Shown here piece by piece: positions 32,901 to 44,417 of a stretch of 64,000 bases of DNA (position 1 is its first letter; every line of letters starts with the position of its first letter). The position numbers and the translations under genes were made by a program. This DNA comes from Clusia tigrina (lineage: Eukaryota > Arthropoda > Insecta > Diptera > Clusiidae), in assembly GCA_920105625.2 (NCBI GenBank), contig OV050030.1, positions 97,853,152 through 97,917,151 of the forward strand, given 5' to 3'. The notes under the pieces were generated by a model. That model searched no databases. It saw only the letters and a list, made by a program, of their open reading frames with translations, and was not told the DNA's origin.

Positions 32901-34372
32901 ACACTTGCTGGTGCAAATTTTTTGAATAATAATGGTGATGTCGTCGACCTCAGCATTACCATTCGATCCGAGTTGAAGGTTGAGGTGAGGGTACGAAACT
33001 CCTCCCCCTTTTGTTAAAGGATTCTCCTGGATCCTTTCTTTCTTTACATTATTTTTTACACTTATGATTACATTTCGATTTTTGACTTTATACATTATTA
33101 TTAGCACAATTACAACGACACAAACTATTGCTACGGTTGATATATTTGACACTTGTATATGTATTTTTAGTTCTTGAATTTTTTCAATACTTTCCAACGG
33201 TTTTGTTACTATTTCCTCAAAGGTTAATTCGTTAGTGAAATTATATTGTTCTTTTGGATTAGTTTCTGTAAATTTTTGTACATAAGTTTCTTTGTTATTG
33301 TAGAAATTCTCATCTTCTATGGTAATTGAACAGTTTGTGAATTATATTAAATTGTTGTTTTTTTACAATATTTTCTGTTTCCAATAGACCACATTTTTGT
33401 CTGACAAGTGTTTCTTTATTATTTCTCAATAAAATTATGCCATCGTCTCTGGTTTTTATTTGCGTGTTTACATCATATATTAACTTACAATTGTTAGAAA
33501 AGTTACAATGTTTGCTTACTTTTATTTCTTTAAACTTTTTTCTTGTTGGTATGTACGAGTATACGATTTATTCTGTATGCTTCTGAAGTTTTGGCTGTTA
33601 GTAATGGGTGCTATTAGAATTACTTTAGTTTGTATGAAGTTAGTTGGTATTTTGATTGCAAATATTAGTTCATCGTTATGGAACATTACCCCTGTTTTGA
33701 TTAATTTTATTTTAGAAAAGTCATTGTTATATTTGTCTAGTTCTTCGGTGGTTAGTATTGATGGATGTAGTAAGTTATATCTAGTAGATGCTATCGTGTC
33801 GAGTATATCGTCTATCTTATCTAGTAAAAATTTTAGTTTTATAATTTGGTCGTGGAACATTATATTACTTCTATCATTGTCGTGGGTTCGCATCGTGTTG
33901 ACATATTGTTTTATTTTTTTTTGATCATCTTGTATTGTTGCTTTAAGTATGTTTATAGAGTCATTAAAGTTAGTGTTAATATTAACTTATTTATTTGTGG
34001 TTTCTATATCTTGGTAACTATTGATCTGCTTAAGTTTTAAATGTTCGAGTTTGTTTTCGCGGTCTTCGTCGTCCATTAAGCCAAATAACCATTTATATGA
34101 CGTACCGACAACATTCAACAATCCACGTTTCTGTCTACCATGGGGGTCAGTGATCGTATTTTCGAACGCAATGTTGCAATTTCGACATTAACTTGATGTC
34201 TATTTTCTCCTGATATGCTTTCTATATTTTGCTCTATACTGCTTACCACTGCTATTAATTTTAATGGGTCTATAATATGTACAATGATATCGGTTTTGTC
34301 AATAATTTCAACTGTTGATGTTTCCAGTGTTGTGAATCCTACTTCAGATTGGATGGGAGTGATCTTCACCAT
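32820..34372 (-). pseudogene. env: Envelope-like gene of gypsy/errantivirus-type element E3, broken
   Basis: Three minus-strand frames in order. 34115-34372 is the N-terminal region, ending near the usual processing/fusion area. 33522-33893 is a helical ectodomain with several I/L-rich heptads. 32820-33197 has one clear transmembrane segment (STVAIVCVVVIVLIIMY) followed by a basic cytosolic tail. Between the first two frames a conserved NVVGTSYKWLFG-like block is readable near 34070-34110. The order matches insect errantivirus envelopes, which are related to baculovirus fusion proteins. At least three frameshifts or stops make it non-coding now. The tail frame runs on beyond the likely true end. 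Confidence 0.75.
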
Positions 34373-35172
34373 TGTGGTTTCCTAAATTTTGGTGTTTCTT
34401 TGTGTCTTCAATTTCGGTAATTTTAATAAACACTTCTTCTCTTTGTTCTTGGTAATTTTCTCTAGTTCTGTTTGCCTTTTCTATTTGTACTAGTTTTGTT
34501 TTAGTTAACCTGTTAAGGATAGTTCCATGTTTGACTAGGTGGTTTTGGACTTCTGACGGTGTGCATTTAATTGTGCTATGGAATGTATCATTGTAGTATC
34601 TTACTGCCTTGTTCATCTGGGACATTGTAAGTATTTTATTTTCTATATTAAGGGTCTTATTTTCTCTGTTACAGTGTTATTGAGCCTTTCCGCATCACTA
34701 TTTCCCATGTGACTATTTGGCTTTGTGGCATGATATTCTATGCCGTCTCCTTCTAAGAACTCCCTTACGTTTGTGGAATTGAATTCGTTGTCGAAAACGA
34801 ATTTCTTAACATTGCCTTTTATCGATAGAAATTGAGGGATATGGTCCACTATTGTCCTGTTATTTCTATCAGGAAGTGGAAAGCACTATAAAGGATTGTT
34901 TACTATTAACATAAGTATCAAGATGGACAATCTCGTTCGTTGTCTTTGGAGTCTCGGTGTTTGCCAACCTGTTTTTTTATGGGATGTCGATCGTACGTGC
35001 CGCCCGAACATATATCGCAATTGTTTATTATCCTATGTATGATAGTTTTAAGCGTGGGATTGTAAATTTTCTTTTGCAACTTATCGTAAGCGGCCACAAT
35101 GGCCGCTTTCGTTTTTGTGAAAGAGTGCAATTTGTTTGTCCAGTTCATCCTGGCTTTCAATGTCGTTTGCAA
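34344..35172 (-). pseudogene. E3 integrase
   Basis: 34918-35172 holds a helix and a CDIC motif of the zinc domain. 34643-34849 holds VFDNEFNSTNVREFLEGDGIEY with the second catalytic Asp, and SHMGNSDAERLNNTV with the Glu. 34344-34625 is the helical C-terminal part (AVRYYNDTFHSTIKCTPSEV). The region with the first catalytic Asp (34850-34915) is broken. The last frame overlaps the start of env by a few codons, a gypsy-like arrangement. Confidence 0.8.
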
Positions 35173-35299
35173 GGTTAGTGCATTTTATAAATTTGATGTT
35201 AACGTTCGTTCTGTATTCGGTTTCTATAATTTTTTGGACTTTGTAGTATTCGTGATCGTCAAGGTGTGAGTGTATTCCTACCTTACCTTTTACTATTTC

Positions 35300-36895
35300 T
35301 CAACGCAAGATGTTGAGGGCCTGGTTGTTATTTAAGTCTCTTTTTTCTATGAAATTTCGTTTGTTTCCAAAATATATTGTTATCGGGTTTTCCTTTTCTT
35401 CGACAAAAACAATTTGTGTTTTAAATCTATTGACATCTGTATCCAGGATTGGTATGCTGTATCCCACGTCCCCCTCCTGGGAATGAACTGTTTGTACCTC
35501 TATTGAGTCAATATGGTTCTCCTGTGTAGCAGGTATGTTCTGATTTAGGTCTTCTCCCCGTGGGTTGACAGTCGGTGTTTCCTGCGTCTCTCCGGCATGA
35601 GTTTCTTCATGCCTAAGATTTATCTCGTCCTCCTGAATTCTGCTCAAGAAATCTGCTATGTAGTTGTTTTTGCCTTTAATATAATCTAGTGAAAAGTTGT
35701 ATACCCCTAAATCTATTAACCATCGCTGAAGCCTTGGACTTATATCCTTTCCTGAATACTTTGTCATCAACCACTTAAGTGGTTGATGGTCACTTTCGAG
35801 TTAAAATTCCCTGCCAAACACATAAGGTCTGAAGTATTTTATCGCCCAGACGATGGCTAAAAGTTATTTCTCTATTGTAGAGTAGTTCCCCTCGTATTTG
35901 TTGAGGGTCCTTGAGGCGTAGGCGACAGGATGTCCATCTTGTGATAGTACGGCTACTATTGCAAAGTTACTAGCGTCAGTGGTTTTTTTAAATTATTTTC
36001 GAAGTTGGGATATCTCAGAATCGGTGAGTTAACTGTGATATCCTTGAGTTTTTCAAACGCCGTGATGAAATTGGGATCGTTAGTGTTCACAGTTTGACCT
36101 TTTTTCAGATAACGGGTTATCGGGTAGGCTATTTTTGAATAATCCTTCACAAATTTTCGATAGAACCCTGTCATTCAAAGAAATGCTTTGATTTTCTTGG
36201 GTGTGGTTAGGATTTTTAGATTTTGAATTATTGATATTTTTGGGGGTTGGATACCTTTGAAAATGCTCCTTAAATTAGTAATGTGTTCATTAGTGAAGTG
36301 CTGAAAACCAGTATGTCGTCATTATAGACGACACATGTTTTATTTATTTGCTCTTTGAGGACTTTGTTCATCATCCTTTGAAAGGTTGATGGGGCATTTT
36401 TCAGCCCAAACGGCATACGGATAAATTCGGAGTGTCCCGAGGGTGTAAAACATGCTGTTTTGTGTCTGTCTTCTTTCTTTACTGTGATTTGATGAAACCC
36501 CTTAGGGGGTCAAGTGTAGTAAAGTACTGAGCCCTACCTAATTTTTCCAATAGTGCGTTTAGATTTGGGATAGGGAATTTGTCGTCTCATGTGAACTCAT
36601 TTAGTTTTCTATAGTCTATGACGATTCTATATTTCTTTCTTTCCGAGTTGTCCAATTTCTTCTCCAGTATCCACAACGGACTGTTCCCTTATGATGTTTT
36701 GGTCAAGCATTTCAGTAATTTGCCGTTCGATTTCCACCTCGTTTTCTTGTGGGTATCTGTATATTTTTGAATATTATGGTCTATCTGTTGTAGTAACTAT
36801 TTAATGGGTCACTTCGTCCATTGAAGACAGAATGTCTCCGTTCTTGAAAAATAGGTCCTCGAAATCGGTGAGCAGCCTTAAGGTTGCTTGTTTTT
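35300..36895 (-). pseudogene. E3 reverse transcriptase and RNase H
   Basis: 35300-35770 contains RLQRWLIDLGVYNFSLDYIKGK and YIADFLSR, the end of RNase H, plus a Q/E-rich linker. 35956-36174 has TGFYRKFVKDYSKIAYPI (RT thumb). Upstream, near 36330-36650, degenerate blocks for the catalytic site ([11 protein letters not shown]), [19 protein letters not shown] and [22 protein letters not shown] sequence are readable in shifting frames. Several stops. Confidence 0.78.
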
Positions 36896-37999
36896 CTCAT
36901 GATACTTGCCTCATGACCATATGTTTGGCACTCCATACAGTTGGGCGTGTTTTTGAGTGTAATGTACTCATCCCTTGTATGACCTTGCTTACGGCAGAAT
37001 GAGCAAATGGATTTCCTCGGCTGAGAATCTCTCGACTAGGAATCCTTGGTCTCTTTGTTGCGGAACTTGGCCCATCAATCTTCCGATTCCACTTGGGTTC
37101 CGCTGCTGTACCGGTCCTACCTCTGCAGCCGCATTAGTCCAGCAGATTCCACCTGTTATCATTCTTTGTTGTATTGCTGCTTCAGCGGAAGCGACCGCTT
37201 CCACTAGCTCTGCCATACTCCTCTGCGTGAGATTAGAGGTATAATTAGCTAAGTCCCTATTTATCAGACCTGCCTTAAACACAGAAATCATAGCTCGTTC
37301 TACTTGAGCCTTGTATGCTGCAACGTTTCCTGGAAACTGCCTGTTGGATTCTCTCTCAGCAGCTCTCACTTCCTCCCTTGGTTTCTGAGTTGATTCCTGT
37401 ATTTTCGGTACAAGACAGTCGTACGATTTTTGTTTTAAATATGTCCGATATAAAAGTGCGTATAACTCTGCTAGGGTGCTTATAGAGCTATGCGCTAGTA
37501 AATCAAACGCATTACCTGTGGTTCTTTGTCTAATACACTTTATTAAGTGTTCCCCTTCCGCTTCCGGAAGACTCTGTTGCGCTAGCTCACAACCTTCTTT
37601 GAAGCGCCGTATCTCAGTTCTCAGATCATACAACTCGACTCCTGAGAACATGGGCACCAGCTTCTCCACCGCATTAGCAACTTCCAGAATGTCCATTTTA
37701 CTCCTACGTGCTTTCGTAATTCCTGATAAAAAGTTAGCGGTAATCTCTGTGGGGGTTTCCAGATTCTCTTCTCCCGAATCTGAGACGTACTTGACCAATG
37801 ACGGACTCAAACTAATTAGTCTTCGAACGCTCGCTCGCGCAGGCGAAATACTTTCCACCGTATTGGAGCTTTGCTGCTTCTGGTTCTGATTCCTTTGGCA
37901 GAGATTCATTGTTTTTATTCTGTACCGGACTTCCCGGCGAAAAAGGCTCGACACCGATCTCGGATGCGCCAAACAACAATTCCGCTTTTCTTTCTCCAC
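36896..37999 (-). pseudogene. gag: E2 gag, capsid and start of nucleocapsid
   Basis: A 336-codon frame (36989-37999) covering the capsid region. Compared with E1 it lacks a segment (about 20 codons, near 37370) and ends out of frame in the knuckles. The cysteine clusters follow in another frame (36896-37000, plus-strand complement of C-x2-C...H). The sequence breaks at 36,896 before the third knuckle. Confidence 0.85.
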
Positions 38000-38779
38000 T
38001 CAATACTTATCTGGACTTAACCACACGACCTGTCCATTCCGGAGTTAAATATTCCGGCCAGCGAAATTCTGGTGGCAAAGCTAGTACTGTCTGCGTATGT
38101 ATTTGAGAGGTTGATGCTGATCTTACTCTTGCTGGCTTAGCAGTTGCCCCGATTCTCAAGCTCTTGATTTTCCCTCTCCAGATACGATGCGAAATTTCTC
38201 TAGTTTTATTCTCGAGAAATTCCGTATTTGTCTTCAACTCTTCTGTATCCTTGAAGACTTGAAAAAATTTCTCCTCCGTTCGACTCTGAATATTCGCTAA
38301 TGCCTGGTCTGCTGCTTCCAAACTTGACAAGTTTTCACCGTCCCTCGCTAATCTCCAGTGCACCTGGGCTTCACTCTTGCTCGTTGCCGCTTCCAACTGT
38401 TGAACAGCTTTTCCGTAAATCATTTTACCTCCGTCTGTAAGGACCTTAACTTGTCTTGAGCCTTGTCCTCTTGCGAACTAGGATAATCTTCTTGTGCTTC
38501 CAGCTCCTCCAGATACAATCTGATCTTGGTCCACCAGTCCCGTGTTAAACCGTTGACATATAACAGATAATCCTTGGCAAAGTACTCCTTGTCACCACAA
38601 CAGTCCTTAAAAGCTAACAACTCCTCGTTGTTATCATTAAATGTCTTCAATAAGGCTTCTAGTTCCGCTATGCGCTTATGGTAATACTCGCTATTCTTTC
38701 GTGCCTTATTAACTTTCCTACAATTCCTGATTCTCTTATGGATTGCCTCGCTCTGCAGTTTTGAGCTTCCAGCAATCAT
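37812..38779 (-). pseudogene. E2 gag N-terminal region
   Basis: Frames 38420-38779 (119 codons), 38007-38423 and 37812-38003. The latter two share one frame broken by a stop at 38007. They match the E1 frames 4227-4769 and 3757-4161 in order and content (TVLALPPEFRWPEYLTPE in E2 against TVLTLPPEVRWPEYLTPE in E1). One shift near 37900 leads into the capsid frame. Confidence 0.8.
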
Positions 38780-38846
38780 ATAGCTTCTCTTGGCGTTTCC
38801 ATAAACCGAACAAATTCTTATCTATGAAGCCGTGAATTCCAAAATC

Positions 38847-38859
38847 AAATTCCGTAGAT
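38847..38859 (+). repeat. Target-site duplication, left copy (13 bp)
   Basis: AAATTCCGTAGAT, repeated exactly at 39325-39337 around a LINE tail. Confidence 0.9.
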
Positions 38860-39324
38860 TTTTTTTTTTTTTTGTCGGAACAATCTAGTAAGCGCAGCAC
38901 TCAGACAGAGTATATATCCATTGTACTGCACTTAAGGTTCCCTTTTACTCTGTTTTAAATCTACCCGACCTCCGAAGAAGTAGAAGTAGATCCTGTGGTG
39001 CCAAGGAGCGAAGTTGGTTACTCCTCAGCACATCAGTGCCAAAAATCCCGAACTTGATTCGAGCAAAGGCAGGGCAGACGCAAAGAAAATGGTCCGCCGT
39101 CTCGTCTTCCTCTCCACAGGCTGGGCACAGCGCACTGTCTAATATGCCAATCCTTTCCATGTGCCTAGCCCATAGAAAGTGCCCTGTCATCACGCCAACC
39201 AACAGCCTGCAGTCCCTCCTACCTAAAGATAGAAGGAACCGTGACCATCGGTCAGAGATAGCAGGTAGCATAATTTTCGTCCATCCGCAGCCTCTCTCAG
39301 CCCGCAATGCTCGCTTGTGGGTCG
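38860..39324 (-). mobile_element. 5'-truncated LINE tail (RNase H clade) in E2 leader
   Basis: 465 bp bounded by a 13-bp perfect duplication, with a poly-A tail on the minus strand (T run 38860-38873). The minus frame 38945-39307 encodes the ORF2 C-terminus: RLLVGVMTGHFLWARHMERIG, then the zinc-type cluster CPACGEEDETADHFLCVCPAF and an amphipathic end. It resembles the C-terminus of the LINE at 15490-17595 in layout. A second copy (~96% identical by eye over the part visible) lies at 63772-64000. It is a typical truncated LINE insertion. Confidence 0.88.
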
Positions 39325-39337
39325 AAATTCCGTAGAT
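39325..39337 (+). repeat. Target-site duplication, right copy (13 bp)
   Basis: Exact copy of 38847-38859. Confidence 0.9.
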
Positions 39338-40838
39338 ATTAAATGCTACAATGTTGTTTTCTTTTTTTTATATATAACCTTTAATCATTAAATACTTCTT
39401 TTAATTAGTGGTGACACTTAAACTAACATTAATTCCATAACACCGATATTATTCTTATAGCATCCCACGTCTCCTGAATTTCTGCTCCTCCAATTGGTAT
39501 ACCTCTTGCCACAATTTATTTGCCTGCTCCCACGGCATAGGGACCTTCACGGTTTCGTGCTCCTTTAGTACCTCTCTTAGATACGCCAATCGCTTGCGTT
39601 CCCGCTTCTGTACTCATCCTCTTTTCCTTGTGCCAAAACGCTTTACGTTTAGTAACAACGTTATGTCCTTCAGCTGTCGTTCATTGTTCCGAGGTTCACT
39701 TCCCAAACTTGTTTTCTTTAAAATCAAAGAAAAATTGAGTTTTAACATGGATCTCTTTCAGGTATAATCAATGTAGCAATACTATATCCAATATAAACTA
39801 CAAAGTACTACAACTGAACTTTGCCACATACTACTAGACACCTAACTCGCCGTTGCTTCAATTACTTTCTTACTAAACCCGATTTCGTTTCCCTGCTTAT
39901 ACTATTTTTCATTAATTTATCATTTGACGCGAAAATTTACGATTTTATATACTAAAACGAGTAATAGTATACCAACAAGTTTTAAGTTTTATTACAAAAC
40001 AAACAGTATTCCACATAGAATGAAAACTGTAGCGTAATGCCATGGACAAAATAAAATTATTTGAATTACGTAAGTATAAAAATTATACTTATTTAATTTC
40101 ACAACTACTGAAGATAAATTCAGATCATTTACAATAATACGTACTTACGATTTCGTTACTGTTTTTCTGTGAACCCATTTCGACAATTTTATTGGTTTCA
40201 CGAAATTCTTCTCCATATTTTTCTCCCCATCAAATAAAATTTCCAAACATAAACAAAATTTATAGCACTACTGACACATCCCTATTTCAGTAAAATGCTT
40301 TGTTGAGCTGTTTTGCTTTACCGTGCAAAATAATAACTAACCATTTTCTTTCCCTTTGCAAACCTTAGTTTCCGAACTACAAAAACTTTGATGCAACAAC
40401 ACGTGTTGTCTGCGCCTCTTGAAATATTTTCACCTAGTACCCTAAGCTTACAATGTCAAATATTCAGATTAATTTGAAAACAATTAAAACAATTTAACAA
40501 ACAATATAAATGTCCCTATCGACAACCAAACACAAATCCCCTACAAAAAAAAAAATCCTCACAGCTAAGACGACATACATAGACCGTCCGATCATACTGA
40601 CGGTTTATGGTTGCCCATACAAAGCTGCGCAAACGCGCCTATAGGTTGCGACTTCTTTGACCAGCGCTACGGCGCCTTTAGTAGCAGAAGTATATACTAA
40701 AATTACGCTACTCTGCACTCTACTCACCATTATCTTGTCTGATAACATCTTTTTTCTTAGGGTCCTTCGAATTTGTTGCAGGAGGCTTCACTGCTTCAAG
40801 GTTCCTTGCCCTGGGATTCTTCCTGTACGTCTTTTAGA
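39338..40838 (-). other. Leader region of E2
   Basis: Minus-strand sequence between the primer-binding site and gag. A lysine/glutamate-rich frame without an ATG (about 39455-39640, containing PWEQANKLWQEVYQLEEQ) is open for ~60 codons and could be an old exon or part of gag. The rest is AT-rich with no gene. The last ~60 bases before the primer site are shared with E1. Confidence 0.5.
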
Positions 40839-40850
40839 CCGGCTGCGCCA
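40839..40850 (-). other. Primer-binding site of E2
   Basis: Minus strand TGGCGCAGCCGG, identical to the E1 site and equally three bases from the LTR end. Confidence 0.78.
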
Positions 40851-40853
40851 AAA

Positions 40854-41172
40854 TGTTGGAGACCGTATTCGGTTGTTGCCGGGAACGTCCTCTTACTGCT
40901 TGTCCTGCGCGTGGACTTGTAAACCAAAATCACTCTTTCAATAAACACTACATCGCTTTTGGTTTAAAAACAACAAGAAGCTTTATTCTTAAAATACTAG
41001 TTCTTATATACTATTTACAAGTAAACATTACAGTCTACGTATTGACTTTTCTGGTGTTCCAGTTACGCAATTGTTTTTGGTGTCAGTTGGTCAAGCCAAC
41101 TGACCTTCTGAAAGTAAAAGTGTCGTCGATGCATTCTAAATGCCCCGTCAGCTTGACTGCGGAACTGTGACA
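40854..41172 (-). repeat. 5' LTR of element E2 (319 bp)
   Basis: On the minus strand it starts TGTCACAG (41172) and ends CCAACA (40854), the TG...CA form. AATAAA-type signals appear on the minus strand near 40990. Transcription of E2 would start here, on the minus strand. Confidence 0.72.
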
Positions 41173-41482
41173 CCCTAAAAGTTTACGTCATAATTAATGC
41201 ATAAATACTATTCATTTATAATATTTGCACCCTAAAAATATGTGCTCTCTTAATGAATTTAATAGTAGACGGTGCGGTGAGTCAACTACGCGTAGGTAGC
41301 TTGTTTCTAACTCACAACACCCCATTTGCTCCTGTCTCTCTCTTCTCTTGCCGCCGTCTGCAGGGTACTGACGTCAACAAGGAGGGATCTCAATGCCTTA
41401 TTTGTATTCATCTGGTTATCCATCATGATCGGGAGCTCTTCTATCTTCTTCCCCAATTTTTTAAGAGTGTCGCCAAGATCCA
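41173..41482 (-). other. Possible LINE ORF1 fragment
   Basis: Minus strand 41290-41480 reads MDLGDTLKKLGKKIEELPIM followed by a helical stretch ending AAREERDR. This is similar in style to the ORF1 N-terminus of the R1-like LINE at 48.3 kb (DLEENIKKLINLM...). The rest up to the E2 LTR is AT-rich without a gene. Confidence 0.35.
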
Positions 41483-41639
41483 TATTTGTTATTTCGCCTT
41501 TCTAACACTTTTCTTGCCTATTGGGCGTTTGTATATTCTGCCTACTAATCGATGTGGATGTCGAAACCTTTTCAGCATAGCACTCAAACGTACCATGCTC
41601 AACGTTATGCTTGTTTGACACTTCCATTCCACCAACCGA

Positions 41640-42960
41640 TAACAATATTTCTGTGATCAGAAATTTTATCATTCTAGTTTTGAAATCTAGCGTATCCTTT
41701 CCGTATCATAGAATCCACCCCAAATATCAATGAGTCCACAATATCCACTACTACAGACTCATGCGTTACTGTTGTGGCACTAATAATGATTTTTTGTGTA
41801 ACTTTTCTGTAAACAACTTAATTCCCTGAAGCGGCTCGATTTCCCGAACGAGTTCCTTTCTGATTATTAAGTGTGATGCTTTTGTAACAAATGTTACTAT
41901 AATTTATCTCCAAACCAAATTTCTTCAGTTTCCCTATTTCGGAATTTGACTTGCTTTGGCGATGTTACCGGTGAGCGTGATTTAAAGCGTTTGCGTATTG
42001 ACTGACGATCACGAGCCATGTGTCCAACTTCACCGTAGTAAAACTTTATCCGCTTTCGACTTGTACCTGACGAGCTCTGCATACTGGCTGGCACACCGAG
42101 CCTGCTGTGTCTGATTTCAAAGTGGTAGTTACTGTCTCGATATACATAGGTTTCGAATTTGTTATCGCTTAACGCTTTATTTCTAAATGACGAATGTTCC
42201 CTACCATAATTCCGCTGCACGGCATTCATCAAGCTTTCAAAAAAGTCTCGTTAATTTTCTGAGATTGCTTGAAGTACATCAGCAACAGCACTTTTCAATG
42301 ACACGGTTCATACGCCACTTTCTCAGAAATACTATAAACATTTGTGCTAGCGGTAGTCTCAAACAGCATTCTGAAGACGCTTAATATCGCGGTTCCATCA
42401 TAGGTCGGAGGCTTCAGTTTTCTTGAGGATAAAGCTGGCATAGGCAATGAACTTTGATTTAGTATGTGCATCCTTTGCTCTGTGTAAAATGGTTCTGCTT
42501 TTGCTCATTATTTTTTTTTTTTGCTCATGAATTTTTGTTCTACACATTCAACAAGCAGCTTACTATTTCGGACATTTCTTTTATCTGCTGTGAGCTATGT
42601 TCCGCTAGTCGAGTAAGTCGTGTTTCGATCTGGTTTGAGCGCTGCTGAATATTCTCATCGCTCTGCTGAAGCGACTGTACAACTGTAGTTTGATGTCATG
42701 TTTGATGGCATTCTATTTGATATCTTGTTTGTATTGCCCGATGAGTGTGGTCCTTTCATAACTTAGCCGTATTAGTTTCTTGCGGCGTATCTTCCTGACA
42801 ATCATCCTTATCGATGGCTATACCCTGCTCCTCCAAAGCCCTTCTTAACTGCACCTGCAGATCCACTTTAAGCCCATGTGTTTTTAAGATTAACCGATCA
42901 GGCTCCTTCTTCAGCTGCTCCAGTTTCCGTTGTCAAACTTAACCATTGTTTACTACTGAT
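41640..42960 (-). pseudogene. LTR-retrotransposon gag, left-arm copy, broken
   Basis: Minus strand: a SAP-like N-terminal stretch (LKVDLQVQLRRALEEQGI, near 42830-42880), a coiled coil (RLTRLAEHSSQQIKEMSEI), and a capsid block with KPPTYDG...FRMLFETTASTNVYSISEK (near 42300-42410). Then come MMNAVQRNYGREHSS (42232) and a single degenerate knuckle (YYGEVGHMARDRQ, with cysteines lost). A heavily eroded protease follows to ~41640. The capsid form resembles insect Ty3/gypsy elements different from E1-E4. Stops throughout. Confidence 0.7.
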
Positions 42961-43029
42961 ACACAATCCCACTTCTGACACAAATATTACGAAATTGCAT
43001 CTATGACAATGTTACATCAAACCTAATTC

Positions 43030-44110
43030 ATTATTGATAAGGCAGACTGGCAAAAATATTATGCACAGTTAGTTGCACTTACAAAAGCAAAATCTATCTC
43101 TAGTAATATCAATGCGGAAGCATCAGCAATAAAATCTATAATTCGAGCGGCTGCCCACGCTATAATCCCCCAAATTAACACAAAGAAATTATGTACGAAA
43201 CTACCTTATTGGTATACTCTACTAACAGTTTTAAGAAAAGGAAAGCAATCTTTATGGGTCAGTTTCAAGCGAAAGAGATCTATTGAAAATTTGGTCATAT
43301 ATAAAAAAGCGTTTTTAGACGGAAACTAAAGATCTCTAAGAAACAATCTTTCGAAACTCTTACTGCCAATATAACACCTTCTTCAAGTACAACAAGATCA
43401 ATTTTGTTCATTCATATGAGGGCCCTATTTATGCCCCACAGGACATTGCTGAGCAATTCGTAAATACGTAGTCTAATTACTCCCATAGTTCCAACTTTCA
43501 TTCCAACTTTAACACCCTTAGAAGTCATAGTATTGCTGAACATTACCATAAGCCGTCAACATATCCGAAAGTCCTTCTTATTGAATCACCTATTTCAATA
43601 GAAGTGTTTGACCTCACAGTCCCATCAATGACTGGAAGAACCCCAGGTCCTGATAAAATACCATATCCAATTCTATAACGTCTTCCATTTATCCTTAAAA
43701 GCAGACTCTTAAATTTATATAACTCCATTCTCGATAAAGATATTCTCCTGGAAAATAGCGTCAGTTATTCCTATCCCCAAACCTAATAAGAACAGTTCAT
43801 TCATATCAAATAAGAGACTAATCCTGGATCCCCTTTATATAAAATTTTTAGTAAAAATCATTTCTAAAAGAATATTGTGGTTTGTCAATCAAAATAATTT
43901 CATAAGATTTGGATTTCAAAAAGGCACTTTGCATCAACAGCTTTATCATCAAAAAACCACATATCGGTCTTAAGTTTAGACTTTGAGAAAGCTTTCGATC
44001 GAACTGGAGCCCATATTGTTCTACGAGAACTAAAACGATGGCAAATAAGTAATAAAATTTACAATATTGTAAAATCCTTTCTCCTTAATAGTAAGTTCTT
44101 CGTCAGCATT
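43030..44110 (+). pseudogene. I-clade LINE reverse transcriptase fragment, left arm
   Basis: Plus strand, broken frames. An RT-upstream helix with KLPYWYTLLTVLRKGKQSL is near 43200, TGRTPGPDKIPYPIL near 43640, and ASVIPIPKPNKN near 43760. IRFGFQKGTLHQQL is near 43905 and DFEKAFDRTGAHIVLREL near 43980-44030 (motif A). These ordered blocks are those of the I-factor group. The fragment ends before the catalytic YADD box. Confidence 0.78.
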
Positions 44111-44389
44111 AACAATCATAAATCGAGTATACACCGAAATCGAGTATACATATGAAGATTAGAGAGGAGGCGGGGGCAGGGCTGAGCTTTTGATGGTAAT
44201 AGCTGAAAAAATAGTTAGAAGGCAGCAGACAGCCTAGTAGTTGTTTTTTTTTTTCAGATGAAAAATCTTCAAAAGACAATGTTGCCCCTACAACAGTAGT
44301 GTGGAACTTTAACCCACTAAAAAACATGTGGAATTACTTCAGAATTACTGCGGCCCGACTGTTAGGTATTACATCGCAGATCTAGCTAA
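44111..44389. other. Non-coding join between I-clade piece and R1A tail
   Basis: GC-richer patch near 44155-44185 and a T run at 44242-44250; no protein. Probably the 3' UTR of R1A. Present in both arms. Confidence 0.45.
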
Positions 44390-44417
44390 GCCTGTTGGCT
44401 AGAAAAACTCAAGGGGT

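Larger units (their letters stand above)
32200..36895 (-). mobile_element. Env-bearing Ty3/gypsy element E3 (errantivirus type), 5' part missing
   Basis: Minus strand: RT (35956-36895), RNase H (35300-35770), integrase (34344-35172), env (32820-34372) and a probable LTR. Its RT is distinct from E1 and E4. Its 5' limit at about 36,895 is abrupt: RT-upstream sequence changes directly into the zinc-knuckle end of gag from E2, which belongs to the E1 family. Protease and gag of E3 itself are missing. Confidence 0.8.
36896..41172 (-). mobile_element. Ty3/gypsy element E2 (LTR, leader and gag only), E1 family
   Basis: Minus strand: complete-looking 319-bp LTR, primer-binding site identical to E1, ~2 kb leader region holding an inserted LINE tail, and gag. 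The gag is clearly homologous to E1: long stretches such as LVPMFSGVELYDLRTEIRRF are identical. At 36,896, in the middle of the zinc-knuckle region, the sequence switches to the RT end of E3, so E2 lacks all of pol. Confidence 0.85.

Noticed and set aside
33508..33924. 138-codon hydrophobic plus-strand frame resembling a membrane protein
   Set aside because: It lies opposite the env remnant of E3; T-rich antisense of A-rich coding sequence gives false hydrophobic frames.
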